Source: Apus apus
Taxonomy: Eukaryota; Chordata; Aves; Apodiformes; Apodidae
NCBI RefSeq assembly: GCF_020740795.1
Contig: NC_067312.1
Location: forward strand, 37,424,905-37,488,904
Length of the DNA: 64,000 bases
Direction of reading: 5' to 3'
Shown here: piece by piece, positions 24,201 to 35,760 of the stretch
How positions within the stretch are numbered: position 1 is the stretch's first letter
Layout of the letters: the number at the start of each line of letters is the position of its first letter
Notes under the pieces: model-generated
The model's input: only the letters and a program-made list of their open reading frames with translations
Databases searched by the model: none
What the model was told of the DNA's origin: nothing
Translations under genes and position numbers: made by a program

Positions 24201-27200
24201 GGCATCTAGTGACAGGACTAGAGGGCATGGCCTGAAGCTGCACCAGGGGAGGTTTAGTTTGGGTATTAGGCAGCACTTCCTCATGGAAAGGGTGATTAGA
24301 CATTGGAATGGACTTTCCAGGGAAGTGGTGGAGTCACCATGCCTGGAGGTGTTTAAGGGAAGACTGGATGTGGCACTTAGTGCAATGGTTTGGTAATGTG
24401 GTGGTGTTAGGTCATAGGCTGGACTTGATGATCTCAGAGGCCTCTGTCAGCCTCAAAAATTGTGTGATTCTGTGAAAATATTCTGCTTTAGACATTACCG
24501 TAGTTGCTTGGAATTAGTCCAGTTCTCCCTTTGCAAGTTCCTTTCCACCAATTTGTATCACTCTGCAGAGAAAAGGGAAAATATTTTAGAAGGGTATGCT
24601 GCATCTCAAAAGTATTCAGTCTGTATGAGATGTCTTGGACTCACCATGTCTGAGATGTAAATTATATCTCCTTCTTCAAAGTACAGTTCATCTGGCTTAA
24701 AACAAAACAAAACAAAAAAACAGAGTAAAAAATTTGAATGTGTGTACTTAGGTAAAACAAATATCTGGATAAAGCAGAGTACTTTTGGGTCTTCTTTCAA
24801 AAGAACAGTAACACAAATTCTCCAGCAACTAGAAAACAGCCTGAAAGTCTTTCATACTGTATTTGACTTGCCTAGATCCATCTTTTTGGATCTGTGACCT
24901 TCCTGACAACTAAATAAAAAGACTGAGGCCCTTCCAGCAGAGCATTGTGCAACAAAAGCACCAAATTTTCTTGTTTGTTAACTTCATCCCCTTTTCTGTT
25001 GGTCCCAGTTCACCAAATTTCTTAGCTATTATCCTCTTTTCTGTTGGTCCCAGCTCACCAAATCTCTTAGCTTTCTATTATCTTTGATGCCTTTGGGAAA
25101 AAAAGATGACTTAGAATGCTGATCTTAAGACTTCAGACAACTGACAGCACACAAGAAAGCATGCTGCATTTAAAAACAGTTGGACTTAAAACCAGAGCGA
25201 TTATGAAAGAGGCAGTTTTAGTTACATTAAGACCCAATATCCATCAACAGGCCTTTTTCATTGAAACCATAGCACAGCAAGTTTAATAGGCCATCCCTAG
25301 CAGAACTGAAATAATATTATTACAGACAAGATTAAAATTAAGTTTCTCAAAACCCTAAAATCTAGATGTACTTACCGTTCTGGGCTCAAATGTATAGAGG
25401 GCCCTGAATACTTTAACCTGCCCTAAAACAAAAAAAAATAAACAGTATCAGTATCGTGCCTTCTGAACACAGCATACACATACAGTCCTCCAACCCAAAT
25501 AAATTATTTTCCTTCCCCCTTGAAGCTGTTTGCAGGATGAATTTGTGCTTTGCCTTTGCCAATGAAAATAAGGATAAAAAGACTCAAGCCAGCAGCACAG
25601 TTTCTGAAGTAAATGGGCCAAATGATCAGCCAAATGTAAGCTGCCTCTTGTGCACACCCAACATGGTCTTCACAGCTCACTATGCAAGTCAACTAAAGTG
25701 TTGCCATCAAATTCTGAGACTAAGTGTAGTTTCAGTCATATACACCTCTGTACACAAGTTGTATATAATTTTATTATCAGATTTATCAAATTATACAGAA
25801 TTAAGAACAAACAAAACAACAAACAACATTTGCAATGTGTTGTCATACTTATTTATCGTCATTGGTAATTAGTAAAATAATGCAATATCACATAAATTGT
25901 TGCACTTAAGGAAAATTAAAAATGGTCACCAAGTCCTAATTATGGCATGAACAACTGACATTGTGTTCTGTTCAGATGCTGAAAATAAGCTTTAGTGTTT
26001 ACAGTTCCACTAAGTGGGCAATGTTTATTTTAATAGGACAGTTTTGAAAAGACTGTCAGCAGCATCCAAGCCAAGAGAAGATAATCTTCATGCAGAGAGG
26101 TACAAATTTGATTGCATATACTGCAGATGAAGGATCTCTATAAACATTAAAAAAAAATAAATCAATAGAGGTACCTTTCAAGAGCATCAAGCAGAAAGTA
26201 AGGTGAGCAAAGGAAAATAAACATTTATCTTACATAATTTTATTTGCTGAACTGCTGAAGCCCACTGAACACAACAGACAAATATGTTATGCAGACTATT
26301 CTGTAGTGTTTAAGTATCTGAAGTCTTAAGTATGTAGGTTTAAATACCTTAAGTAACTGTATTTCAGGTTCTTATACTATACTTTAGGTATTTATATAGA
26401 TTAACTTGAGACCAAAGCAGTATTTGGTTCATCAGGACAATGCACAACTTGGACCACATTTAGCCCAGGCTATTTTGTATGCTCGGAGAAATTTACTAAA
26501 TTATTGCCAAAGGTTAGTACTGTACAATACAGTGTGTATATACAAAACCTTCTGTGGTATATTGTATGGAGATAACCCAAGTAACAAGAGAGTAAGTTTC
26601 CATTTGTGTCAAGAATAATCTTTTACCTTTCTGTAAGGAAGAGCCATCGATACGACATTTTTGCCCCTCCTGCCCCCTTTTTTTTTTTGCTAGATGTAGT
26701 CTTCATTATCCCAGTCTCTAGAAGCCTACTCACAACAGTAATCATTTTAGAAAGTTAACTTATGGGCTTTATAAATGTCAGTCTAAACGTATACATGCTG
26801 ACAGGCTTAAGAAAGGAGGAAGGTACTCAGCTGTATAAGATACCATTTTGCAGTATACCCTTTGGGGTTGCTCTTAAAAGATGTTTTTCTCTGGATATTC
26901 GCTAGCAAGAACCGTATCAGGCAGCACATGTTTATGAAGTGGTATTTACCAAGGCATAAGTACTAAGCAAAACATTTCTGTAGTCACCTTTCTCAGGCTT
27001 TTGGAAGCTAAGTGTATGTAAAAGTATAACCATAAAATTAATCCATGTAAACTTTCCAGATTGCCAAGTGCATGTAGATATTGTATGTATGTTTCTTCAT
27101 CTAATTTGTAACTATATCCCATGCTCTTCCTTGGGCTTATTTTTTAACACCACAGAATTTCAATCTGGCTTTACTGGTTCTGTGTCTCACACAGACATAA

Positions 27201-30200
27201 AAGGTCCAACACTTCTCAGAACTTTGCCCCTGAAACTAAATACCGGCACTGTGGCAACAGCTAAAAAGGACAAAACCTGTTCTTTACTTATAAGGCAATT
27301 AGAAACACAGCCAGAAGACACTAATGTGTCCTAGACCCAAGTGCTTCAGAATGAAAAGTCTGAACTGTAGCTGAGGAGAAGCAAAACAAGAAAAAAGACC
27401 TAACAACTCCCCCCCTAAAAAAAAAAAAAGAAAACAAGATGGGTGACATCAAGTTCTGTCCCTTCTCCTTGTCTTTCTTACACATATAACACAAAAATGC
27501 ACAAATGTTTGCTGGCAACTTTACCTATCAGCCAACAATTTTAAAGGCTGAGTGTAAGTTAAAGAAGGAAACGGACATCAAACTGAAAGAGTAAGAAATA
27601 CTAAAAGGGGAAATGAGAAGACTGCAGAAGACAAGGAAAAGCAAGAAACACAGATTCGCACATGTTGTATATGCTTCCTTTAATAATATACTGCATCTGT
27701 GTCAGCAGGTTTTCTGAATCTGTCATAGCCAAAGGGAAGGAAAAGAAGAATGGCTGATAAAAGTATTGCTCAAATGTTGTTTAAACAAATGGCAGCTCAT
27801 GGCCGGGGTTTTTTTGTGTGTGTTTGTTCGTTGTTTTTGTTTTGTTTTCTTATTTTTTCTAATTCTAGACAGCTGAAACAGTTACTTCCCCAAATGTCAA
27901 GCTGTGGTGTCACACACAGCACACTACCTTCTACAACATTTTCCTGTGGTGAAATACAAAGTACAGACTTGCATCTATAGAGCTGCAGGTCTGGTTAATG
28001 TAAACTTTACAGCACCTTATATGGGAGTTAAACACTACTCATTACTGGCACAGATCTTTTGCATATTTCTTGACAAATAGACATTAAGCCTGGTTATTTT
28101 GCTGCATTTAAGAGCAAAGGACAACAAGACTTTAGCACTTGGCATGGTCATTATTTGTGTCAAATCGTAATGCAAAAAATCATGTAAGGATGCACATTAA
28201 ACTTGAATGTCTGTTCTGCAGATATTGACAAATTGTATTTTCCTAGGCATGTGAGTACCTGTAATCATTTCAAGTAGTTTTATCTAGCAATGCCTGTCCC
28301 TAGGCATGCAGACTTAAGAGCTTGAACTAATGAGTGTCCTTTGGAATAAGCAAAAAGTCAGAAAATGCCTGAGGACCTCCTGTGCTCCCCCTTATTACCA
28401 CTGCTCCACTACAAACCACAATAAGATTCATGTAGGATAGAAAACTAATACCTTAGCACCAATTTGAACTTATTAAAGTTGATTGGCTCCACCTCCCCAC
28501 TGTGTACTCCTAGAGGACAAAATAGCTAGAATACAGAAGATGCACATAGCTTTTTAAGATTTCAAGGCACCAGGCAAACATTAATGACTTATTCTCAGCA
28601 TGACTAACAAGGGAAGTATTCCTTCCAAAAACAAAGGAAATGGAAGTACAGTACATTGATGTGTGCCACAATAAATCTTTTTCTAAGTGCAGGGAAAAAC
28701 TTGAATGGTTCTTATTTTCAATCCCATACTTTAGCCACAAGACTGCCATTTCTCTTCTCATGGAATTTGCATTAAACATCTGCAAAATAACTATCTGACA
28801 AATAACACGATAATTTATTACAGATACTACACGGAGATAAATACACTTAGCATACAAACTCCCGAAGTTACAGTTTGCCAAACCCTCCCCCAGGAATATA
28901 ACCGGGTAAAGGAGTCAAACTAATTATTCTTTCTAACCAGCAACACCAAACAAATGCCTTTGTCAGGCTGGGCTCACCTCATGCCCTTTGAATTATTTTG
29001 AATAACTTCTCCTATAAACTTCTCCTGCTTTTATCAGGAAAGGAAACAGGTCAAGTCAGATTTCCAAGCTCTCCCAGCTAAGTGCTTAAAAGAAAGGAAA
29101 CTGAGGAGCTAAGCAGTAACAAGAGCTGGAAAATGCAGCTTCTGATATGCACTGAACTGAAACAAGATTCCTGATGTGCTTTGTAAAACAATTTAAAAAG
29201 ACCATTTTCTCAAAAGACTGGAAGCTTTTTCTTTCCTCCTAGCAATTCTGAGGTTTACTTTTAATTAACTGCAGCATCATTAACAGAAAAATGTTTCCAA
29301 ATAAGGGCTAAGTGCTTTTGTAACAAGGAGTTACTGTTCTCTCACACTGATGCTTTTTCCCCCCCACTTCCTCCCTGTTCTTTCACCCCAGCTTCTCTGC
29401 ATCACTACAGACACTAGCATTAAATGCAGTCTATTTTACTCAACTTGTCACCAAAGCATTCTTTGCTTTCCTCTTTTTTGTTTTCACCTGTTAAATCATT
29501 TAAAAAAAAAAAAAAAAAAAAGGAGACCTGTCCCGGCACTACCTACTTGGATATTTGAATCAGATTGAACTTCCAGTACTAAAAGGGTAGAGAAAGCACT
29601 TTCATTAGCTGTCAATTCATATTACTTCCTCAACAACAACAATAAATACTTGGTCCAAGAGCCATTTATTTTAGTTAAGAAAATAATCCTGGCAGTAAGC
29701 CAACGCTCACTGGAGCTACCAAGGCTTGGCCCCAGTAGTCTGATATGAATCCTTTTGTTAGCATTTCACACTGTATCACCTGCTGTAGACAGACATAACC
29801 AGATCTCATTGATGCAAACAAGATTCTATGAATCAGAAGGTGATTTCAAAGCAGCATCTTTTCATTAGCTGTATTTAGAGTAAGCAGCTCTAGACTACCA
29901 TAACAATCAGATTAATTAACTTGCTTTTGATAAACAGATTCACTGGCTGTCACAAAGTACTATCAGTGCCTATAACACAGAGAAAGGCGTAATCTCTATG
30001 CTCCAAAAAATCAAAATTGGCCATGGTCACCTGCGGATAAATTAGAAAACTTCAAGTCATTCAACTCCTATAAGGATTCAAGCTAATCCTGGGCTAATTG
30101 TCATCAGCCATCCATCCTCCTCCTTGCTCCCAAAAGGCTGCACAGACGCAGCTGAGAATCAGATACTGCCTTCAGCACAAATTTAATCGAAAACAACTAA

Positions 30201-33200
30201 TTTGAATGGAGATGATCTTGTATTTGAGGAGAAAATAAATCACAGTTTGCTTATTTCAGGGCCTATGCCGGTTTTTAGAATCTCTTCCCCGAACATGGGT
30301 AACAGCGAGTATGAATTTTTATACATGTTCAGATGGATTTCTATAAAGGAAGTCAAGAGTCATTTTCTGCCTGACTTTACAGAAAGTGTGATGGCAAAAG
30401 GACATTGTGTCTGTCTTCTCAGTTTTGGCTTAAGAACCTGCAAAGGAGTTACACAACCTGGTAACACGAGCAAGTCAAATTCACAATCTTTTGGTCAAGT
30501 GACAATAACAAAATTAAGCTGCAGATCAGAATAGTCTGTAATATACTTGCAGTTTGCTTTAGTAAGAGATGTTGACATTATGATCTGTATGTCTCTGAGG
30601 AGATGAACAATTTTATTAGAAGGACATTACGGCCAGACTGAAATACTCTTTTCTGACTTCTCAGGAACTGAAAGATACAGTGCTTTTACACCCAGACCTT
30701 CAAGCAGAAATAAAAGTAGTAAAAATATGTTTCACAGGAATGCAGCTTGTATTTTGGCATTTCGCCTATAGGATCTTGCACAGGGTCACAAAAGAGTACA
30801 ACACAGCATTTAAGAATTGCCACAACTGAGACAGAAAAAAGTTGAGAACCCACTGCTTAGAGAACTATCTTCTGCTTCTAAGTAGTGCTTGTTAGAAAAG
30901 GGAAGTGAACATCAGGCACACAAATCAGAGGGGAGGATGGGGTGGAGGGTTTACTTAAACAAAAAAGCCTAGGAATCTGTTTAGAGACACATTGAAAATA
31001 CTGCAAAAAGTAGACTGGTGCCAGCATAGATGACAGACTGGGGTAGGGCAGGCATAAGAATTATGGGCTGCACCAGTCAGTATCTGGAGTGGAAGAAACA
31101 ACATATGTTTATAGACAATCAGAATTAAGAATATTCTCACAGCAGATGTATACAAACACAACTTCATAAATGGATTTTGACTGGAACCGTTTGAAGTTGA
31201 AATCTTCTATTTCTTACCTGTTTTATTTCTGCGAATACACAGAATGCCCTCACTTGTAGGAAGCTTGTTTGTGGCCCCAGCAGCTTGCAGTAACAAGTGA
31301 GTTTGGGGTCAGAAATAAAAGTTTAAAATTCATGTTGAAATCAGACTTGGAATCATTTAGTTGTTCCACTGATGATTTCCTCTCTTTAGCACTGATGACT
31401 GCAGCATAACTCTTCACATTCACATGCTCAAGATCTCCCTAGCTGACAGAAACTTTTCTTTGACTACAGGAGAAACCCAAACAACCAACATGTAAGCCAA
31501 ATTTAAGCCTACTGCTAAGATGTTAGCCACGTGACTCAATGCAGGTTTTCTGCTCCTGTGAGTGCTAACTGTCACAGCTCTGACTTCAACTAAGGTGAAG
31601 TGAAGTTGACTGTGATTCAAACTAAGAATTTATACTCAGAATCCTGTTTTCACCTGTGACAGCTACTAGTGGTTGCAAAGTTGACAGACCTTCTTTAAGG
31701 CAGTAATGCTTTACATTACATATAATACACTTCCTACCGCTTCCCTTTTCTGTCAGTCGGAATAATTTAAAACTGTAATTTCCTTAGGACAAAGACAGAT
31801 CTTTCTCCATAAAATGTAAATGTTGTGTGGACTCTAAGCCAGGATCAACAAACCTTACTCCATCTGGAAAATCTGAAACTAAGGATTATTAGAAGTATTT
31901 ATACACAGTGTTTTTCATCCCCACAGCTGTTGCTGCACAGTCTGTAAAACTCTAATGAAAAACAAAATCAGAGTGCACTGTTAAAGGAGACAACTAACAG
32001 AAGCAAATACAACTAGTCAAGTTCAAAGTACTTAACAAATAACTTTTAAAAGTTAGGATTAACACTGACACAATATGTTTAAGAGGTTTATGAACTCTGT
32101 AAAGAATAACAGTAGTTTGAGACGTCAATTGTACTTTTCAGAGATGGAGGGGAAATCCTACTCTTGCATAACACTGACAGAGAAGAACGTTTCTATTTTC
32201 AACTCCTACTGCACTCCTTTCTGTCTTCAATAGCAAGTCTAAACAGAAAATACAGCGAGAAAACAATAATACAGAGCCCCAGGAGAAAAGCAAAGCTAGG
32301 CATTTGCTTAAAAAAAGCACCTCAAAACACAAGAAATCAAAGGTCTTCTAAAACCCCTAAAAACATTAATCACCTCTTATTCAAGTGTTGACCACATATC
32401 AGATGATTGTCTAATGTATATTGATGTCGAAGTCATTTCTCTGTAACTGAAATTCTAATGTGCTGTGCATGCCACAGGATTAATAGAAGAGCCTTCCATC
32501 AGATAAACTGCTCTCGTGTACTGAAGAAAACCACACAATGCTGCAGCTAGTTAAGTTTTCCTCCATTTGGTCTTCCTTTTTTCCCCATACTTTTAAAGTA
32601 CTGTCTAGTCATTTACCTTAAATGGCCAACATCCTCACAATGAACAGTGAACACACTCTGTTTCAGAAAGGATTAATATTTATTTCACTAAATGTTTTAA
32701 TTTCCCTGCCACCTGCTATATCTCCTTCCATCTCTGTCTAACCTGCATTTTTCTTCCTGAACACCAAGGAAAAGACTACAGCAACCAGCCTTGCTTTCTT
32801 TTCTATTTGTCTTGAATTGTAAGAATTCAACAGCAAGGCAAGCAGGTTTCCTGTTCCCTGACACAGGTTTTAGCCCCTCTGATAGACTGGATACCTGGTA
32901 ATAGTGAAAAAAAAAATAACACAGCTCAACCAAATGCACCAAGACATTCTACCAACTACAAAAGTGTAAAAGAGAGAGCATCACACTGTTGTAGCAACAA
33001 TTCCACCACATGCAGTTCCTACATTTATCTGTCTTTAATTCAGACATTTTAACTTCTGTAACCCTTAGAGATTCAGTAACAGTATCATAGACATAACTGA
33101 TAGTATACACAGAACAAATCCAGGCACAGCTAGAGAATTATTTTTGAGTATGCTGGAAAACAGTCCATTCCTGAAAATGCCTTTGAAAAAAAAATGAATA

Positions 33201-34844
33201 TAATAGCCTCCATAAGACTTTCTTAAAAAAACTAGGGATTTGGCTAAACTACTCTCACTACCCTTAATCAGCTCTGAAAGCCACTAACAAGAGAGTTAAT
33301 TCTCTCCCTTCTTCAGCCATTTATTTCTACCCAGTTATTTTTGCTGGGTCAAGCATTCATGTGGTAAACCAGATCAGAAAGTTCTTTAGACATAAAAATA
33401 ACATAAAAAGTCAGAGTACTGATCCAGTTTGTCATGTCACTAAATGGAATAGAAAGGGGATGGTGGGGGAGGGAGTAGAGAGGGTAGGGAACCTGTACTT
33501 TTGACGGCAATTTGAATTTTAGCAGACCAAGCATACCACAAAACTGCACCCCAGCAAACTACTGAGAGACACTTAGTATTAGATACAACACATCTGAGTT
33601 AGTCTGATAGTTCCTGCAGGTTAGGTGAGGCTACAGCCTTTTCACTCCTCAAATTTTTTTTATAAATTCACTGCATGTTTTTGTAAATCCAAAAGCTGAG
33701 TCTGCAACTTAATTGAAATATCTACTCTTCTTACATATTTGGCTGTTAACAGCACACCACACCCTTTCAGAGGTCGAGAGATTTCCCCAGCACCAGTCTT
33801 CAGTGAGAATCCACAACACTGCTTCTATTTCTGCCTTTTCATTTCAAGCAAGCTGTTTTCAAAGAGGCTTAGCAAACTGCAGGGCAGAGGAAATTACTCC
33901 AAGGATGACAAACTCTACATTCAGACAGCATTAACTGATTTTTGCTTCTGTGGATAGGTTCGTACTAATGGTTTAAATGGTCTAAAAGGGGTTTGCACCT
34001 ACTTGACTTCAAATTAAAAGGTAGTTTTATAAACTGTCTAGTTAAAATACTCATTTAGGTTATGCGTTCAGTTATTTATAAATAAATAGCAGTATTTCAA
34101 ATACTATTCAAAGTGCAAAAAAAAAATATTGAAATTCAGATGCATTTAGGGATCAGATAATCGTATTTTCGAGTCCTTACAGTGGAGTCCCACAAGGGAA
34201 AGCAGTGGACACCATGGAAGGAGAACGGAGCACAGGACTATACTGAAAAACTGCTTTCATGCATCAATATATTGCTAATCCACGCAATCACGGGGCAAAC
34301 CTCGGAGTATTTCAACACCTGATTCTTATTAGGTTAAAAGGCTTCCTCTGCATTTCGGTCGACACTGGCTGCTCCTGGACAGCAGCGCCGGCCGCGCCGG
34401 GCCGGGCTGGGCCGGGCTCGCCGCCACGCACGGCTCCGCGCCCGGGGCCGCTCCTCCCGGGAGGAGGAAGAGGAGGAGGAAGGCGGCCGGGGCGAGGGAG
34501 GCCTCTCCCCGGTCGGCGGCCCTGCCCCGGGGTCACTCTGGAACCTTCGCCCAGGATCCCGCCCAGACACGACGCCGACGTGCCGAGGGCACCTCCGCGG
34601 CCGCCTCGGTCGAGCCGCCGGCGCCAAGGCCGCGGCAGGGGCTGCCAAGCAAGAGGTTAATGGCGGCGCGGGGAGCATGAGGCAGGCGGCCCTGCCGCGC
34701 TCCTGCGGCCGGGCTCCCCGCTCGGACAGCCCAGCCCCGGCTGCTCCGCGTCCTGCCCCGGCTCCGCGCCGCCGGTGAGGCGGCCGGGGGACGGCGGGCC
34801 CCGCCCTTACCTGGCTTTGCCGGCTTAGGTGGCGGCTTGGACAT
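18193..34844 (-). CDS. OSTF1: Osteoclast-stimulating factor 1 (SH3 and ankyrin-repeat adaptor), complete in 10 coding exons
   Basis: Exons in transcript order: 34844-34811, 25422-25376, 24695-24645, 24562-24499, 20994-20941, 20514-20407, 19940-19891, 19769-19691, 19221-19123, 18251-18193. Together they give 645 bases: 214 codons plus TAG, the length known for mammalian OSTF1. All junctions are GT-AG and keep frame. The product starts with a proline/lysine-rich tail ([12 protein letters not shown]). An SH3 domain covers about residues 12-70, with ALYTFEP at 19-25, the WW pair at 49-50 and IPSNY at 61-65. Three ankyrin repeats follow at about 72-168, then an acidic DDEDSD end. The family is a cytosolic adaptor that binds proline-rich partners such as Src and Cbl and indirectly promotes osteoclast formation. 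The gene is divergent from NMRK1 across a CpG island. Oddities are an 82-base intron inside the SH3 domain and a CR1 next to exon 4. Confidence 0.97.
19123..19221 (-). CDS. OSTF1: OSTF1 coding exon 9
   Basis: 99 bases, residues 163-195 plus one base, including [20 protein letters not shown] and the SLLKKKQ segment. Acceptor CTGAAG, donor GTATTC. Confidence 0.95.
19691..19769 (-). CDS. OSTF1: OSTF1 coding exon 8
   Basis: 79 bases, residues 137-162 plus one base. Ankyrin repeat 3 with [20 protein letters not shown]. The intron before it is 121 bases. Acceptor TCCACAG, donor GTAAAG. Confidence 0.96.
19891..19940 (-). CDS. OSTF1: OSTF1 coding exon 7
   Basis: 50 bases, residues 120-136 ([17 protein letters not shown]), the end of ankyrin repeat 2. 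Acceptor TTCTGCAG, donor GTAGGT. Confidence 0.95.
20407..20514 (-). CDS. OSTF1: OSTF1 coding exon 6
   Basis: 108 bases, residues 84-119 plus one base. Ankyrin repeats 1-2, with [11 protein letters not shown] and [11 protein letters not shown]. Acceptor TTTCAG, donor GTATCA. Confidence 0.95.
20941..20994 (-). CDS. OSTF1: OSTF1 coding exon 5
   Basis: Residues 66-83 plus one base ([18 protein letters not shown]), the linker and start of ankyrin repeat 1. Acceptor TTTTAG, donor GTAAGT. Confidence 0.96.
20995..23649. other. OSTF1 intron 4, 5'-UTR-free unique sequence
   Basis: The part of the large intron between coding exons 4 and 5 that is not CR1. No second gene, RNA gene or classifiable repeat is seen; there is a poly-A run at about 23234-23248. 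Confidence 0.5.
23650..24475 (+). mobile_element. CR1 LINE, 5'-truncated, antisense in OSTF1 intron 4
   Basis: The plus strand reads as the C-terminal end of CR1 ORF2. Typical blocks are [19 protein letters not shown], then LGVLV, then [20 protein letters not shown], then [13 protein letters not shown]. They lie in two frames (about 23650-23830 and 23870-24137), so the ORF is frameshifted. The 3' UTR follows and ends in 'gatgatctcagaggcctc' and a 'gattctgtga' terminus at 24475. About 825 bases remain of a full-length element several kb long. It is antisense to OSTF1 and ends 22 bases from the exon 4 splice donor. Confidence 0.93.
24499..24562 (-). CDS. OSTF1: OSTF1 coding exon 4
   Basis: 64 bases, residues 45-65 plus one base. 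Contains NWWKG and GLIPSNY, the peptide-binding half of the SH3 domain. Acceptor CTCTGCAG, donor GTAATG. The preceding intron is only 82 bases, and a CR1 begins 22 bases into the following intron. Confidence 0.96.
24645..24695 (-). CDS. OSTF1: OSTF1 coding exon 3
   Basis: 51 bases, residues 28-44 ([17 protein letters not shown]), the RT-loop acidic part of the SH3 domain. Acceptor TTAAG, donor GTGAGT. Phase 0 on both sides. Confidence 0.96.
24987..25080. repeat. Two-copy tandem duplication, about 45-48 bases each
   Basis: The phrase 'ttttctgttggtcccag' plus 'caccaaat(t/c)tcttagct' occurs twice in a row, at about 24990-25031 and 25035-25080, with a few differences. It is in OSTF1 intron 2. 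Confidence 0.85.
25376..25422 (-). CDS. OSTF1: OSTF1 coding exon 2
   Basis: Completes Gly12 and codes through Thr27 ([15 protein letters not shown]), the first strand and ALYxF motif of the SH3 domain. Acceptor TTTTAG, donor GTAAGT. Confidence 0.95.
25423..34810. other. OSTF1 intron 1 (9.4 kb)
   Basis: Long AT-rich intron. Simple tracts are seen at 27417-27430 (A-rich), 27808-27860 (T/G-rich) and 29501-29521 (poly-A). I see no CR1, LTR, nested gene or structured RNA. Reading frames here lack splice context and family motifs. Confidence 0.5.
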
Positions 34845-35760
34845 GGCTGGGGCCGGCTCGAGAGCGGACGGGGAGGCGGCGATCAGCGCTCTGCAAGCGG
34901 GCCCGCGGCGCCGGGCGGGGCGGGGCTGGGCGGGCGGGCGGCGACGTGAGGCCTCGCCGGTCTCCCCGGGGCGGAGCGCAGCGGAGCGCGGCGGCGGCGG
35001 CAGAGGAAGCGGCGGGGGCGGGGGTCGGGCCGGGCGGTGTGGGCAGCGCCCCCTGGCGGCGGCGGCGGCGGCGGGCGGGCCCCAACCCAGCGCCAGGCGT
35101 GGCCAACGCCGGGTGCGCCGCGGCCCCGCCCCTGCAGAGGCCGCCGTGGGAGGGGTGAAGGGAGGGGCCTGGGGAGCCAGCCAATGGGAGGCGGGGCGGG
35201 CGGGGAGGGGCGGGGCGCGGCAGGCGGCGGGAGGCCCGAGGGGCGGGTGAGGGGGTCGGTTGGCACCCGGGGGGGCTTGTGGCGTGCGGTGAGACGGGAG
35301 TGGGAGGCACCGGCGAGTCGCGGGGTGTCCGGTCCTGGGAGTGTGACAGCAGCCTCGTGCCCCGCGGGGGTCGCCCCACCCGGGTAAGCCCGCCTTAGGC
35401 AGCTCCGCCGCGGGGCGTCAGAGGTGGGGGCTCCGCCTGCGGGGAGGCCCCTCGGCCGCGGCCTGGTTTGCTGGGTCCGTGTCCCTCCCTTTCTCCCCCC
35501 CCTCCCACCCCGGTGTCTTTAACTAGTGGTTAAAGTTGGAGGTGAGAGAGGCGGGAGTCTTGTGAGGGGCGGTGGGTGGTGAGGGGCTGCCCTTGTCCCC
35601 GGCCAGCCCAGGCGTGTGGGTTGGGTGCCGGGCCTGGCCGTGCCTGGAGGGAAGCACGCTGCAGCTTTAACCCTGGGGCAGTAGCAGCTCTGTGCTAGCG
35701 TGAAGGGTTCATGTCCTAAACTGAGCCCAGGGAGAGACATCTAGGCTTTCTGTGTTGTAA
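34345..35760. promoter_or_regulatory. CpG island with bidirectional OSTF1/NMRK1 promoter
   Basis: A dense CpG-rich stretch covers OSTF1 exon 1 and the region upstream of NMRK1. It has repeated GC boxes (GGGGCGGGG types around 35190-35216) and a CCAAT box at 35181-35185, with no TATA box. OSTF1 starts leftward at 34844. A GTAAGC donor at about 35382, after 'gtcgccccacccgg', could end an untranslated first exon of NMRK1 running rightward. Divergent, CpG-island, TATA-less architecture suits two broadly expressed genes. The many long frames here are GC artefacts. Confidence 0.75.
34811..34844 (-). CDS. OSTF1: OSTF1 coding exon 1
   Basis: Start ATG at 34844-34842. Codes residues 1-11 plus one base of Gly12. 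Donor GTAAGG follows. It sits in the CpG island. Confidence 0.95.

Noticed and set aside
34259-35387. Several long overlapping frames on both strands (100-184 codons)
   Set aside because: They lie in the CpG island, where high GC removes stop codons. All have low-complexity Arg/Pro/Gly/Ala composition. Only the first 34 bases of OSTF1 coding sequence are real.
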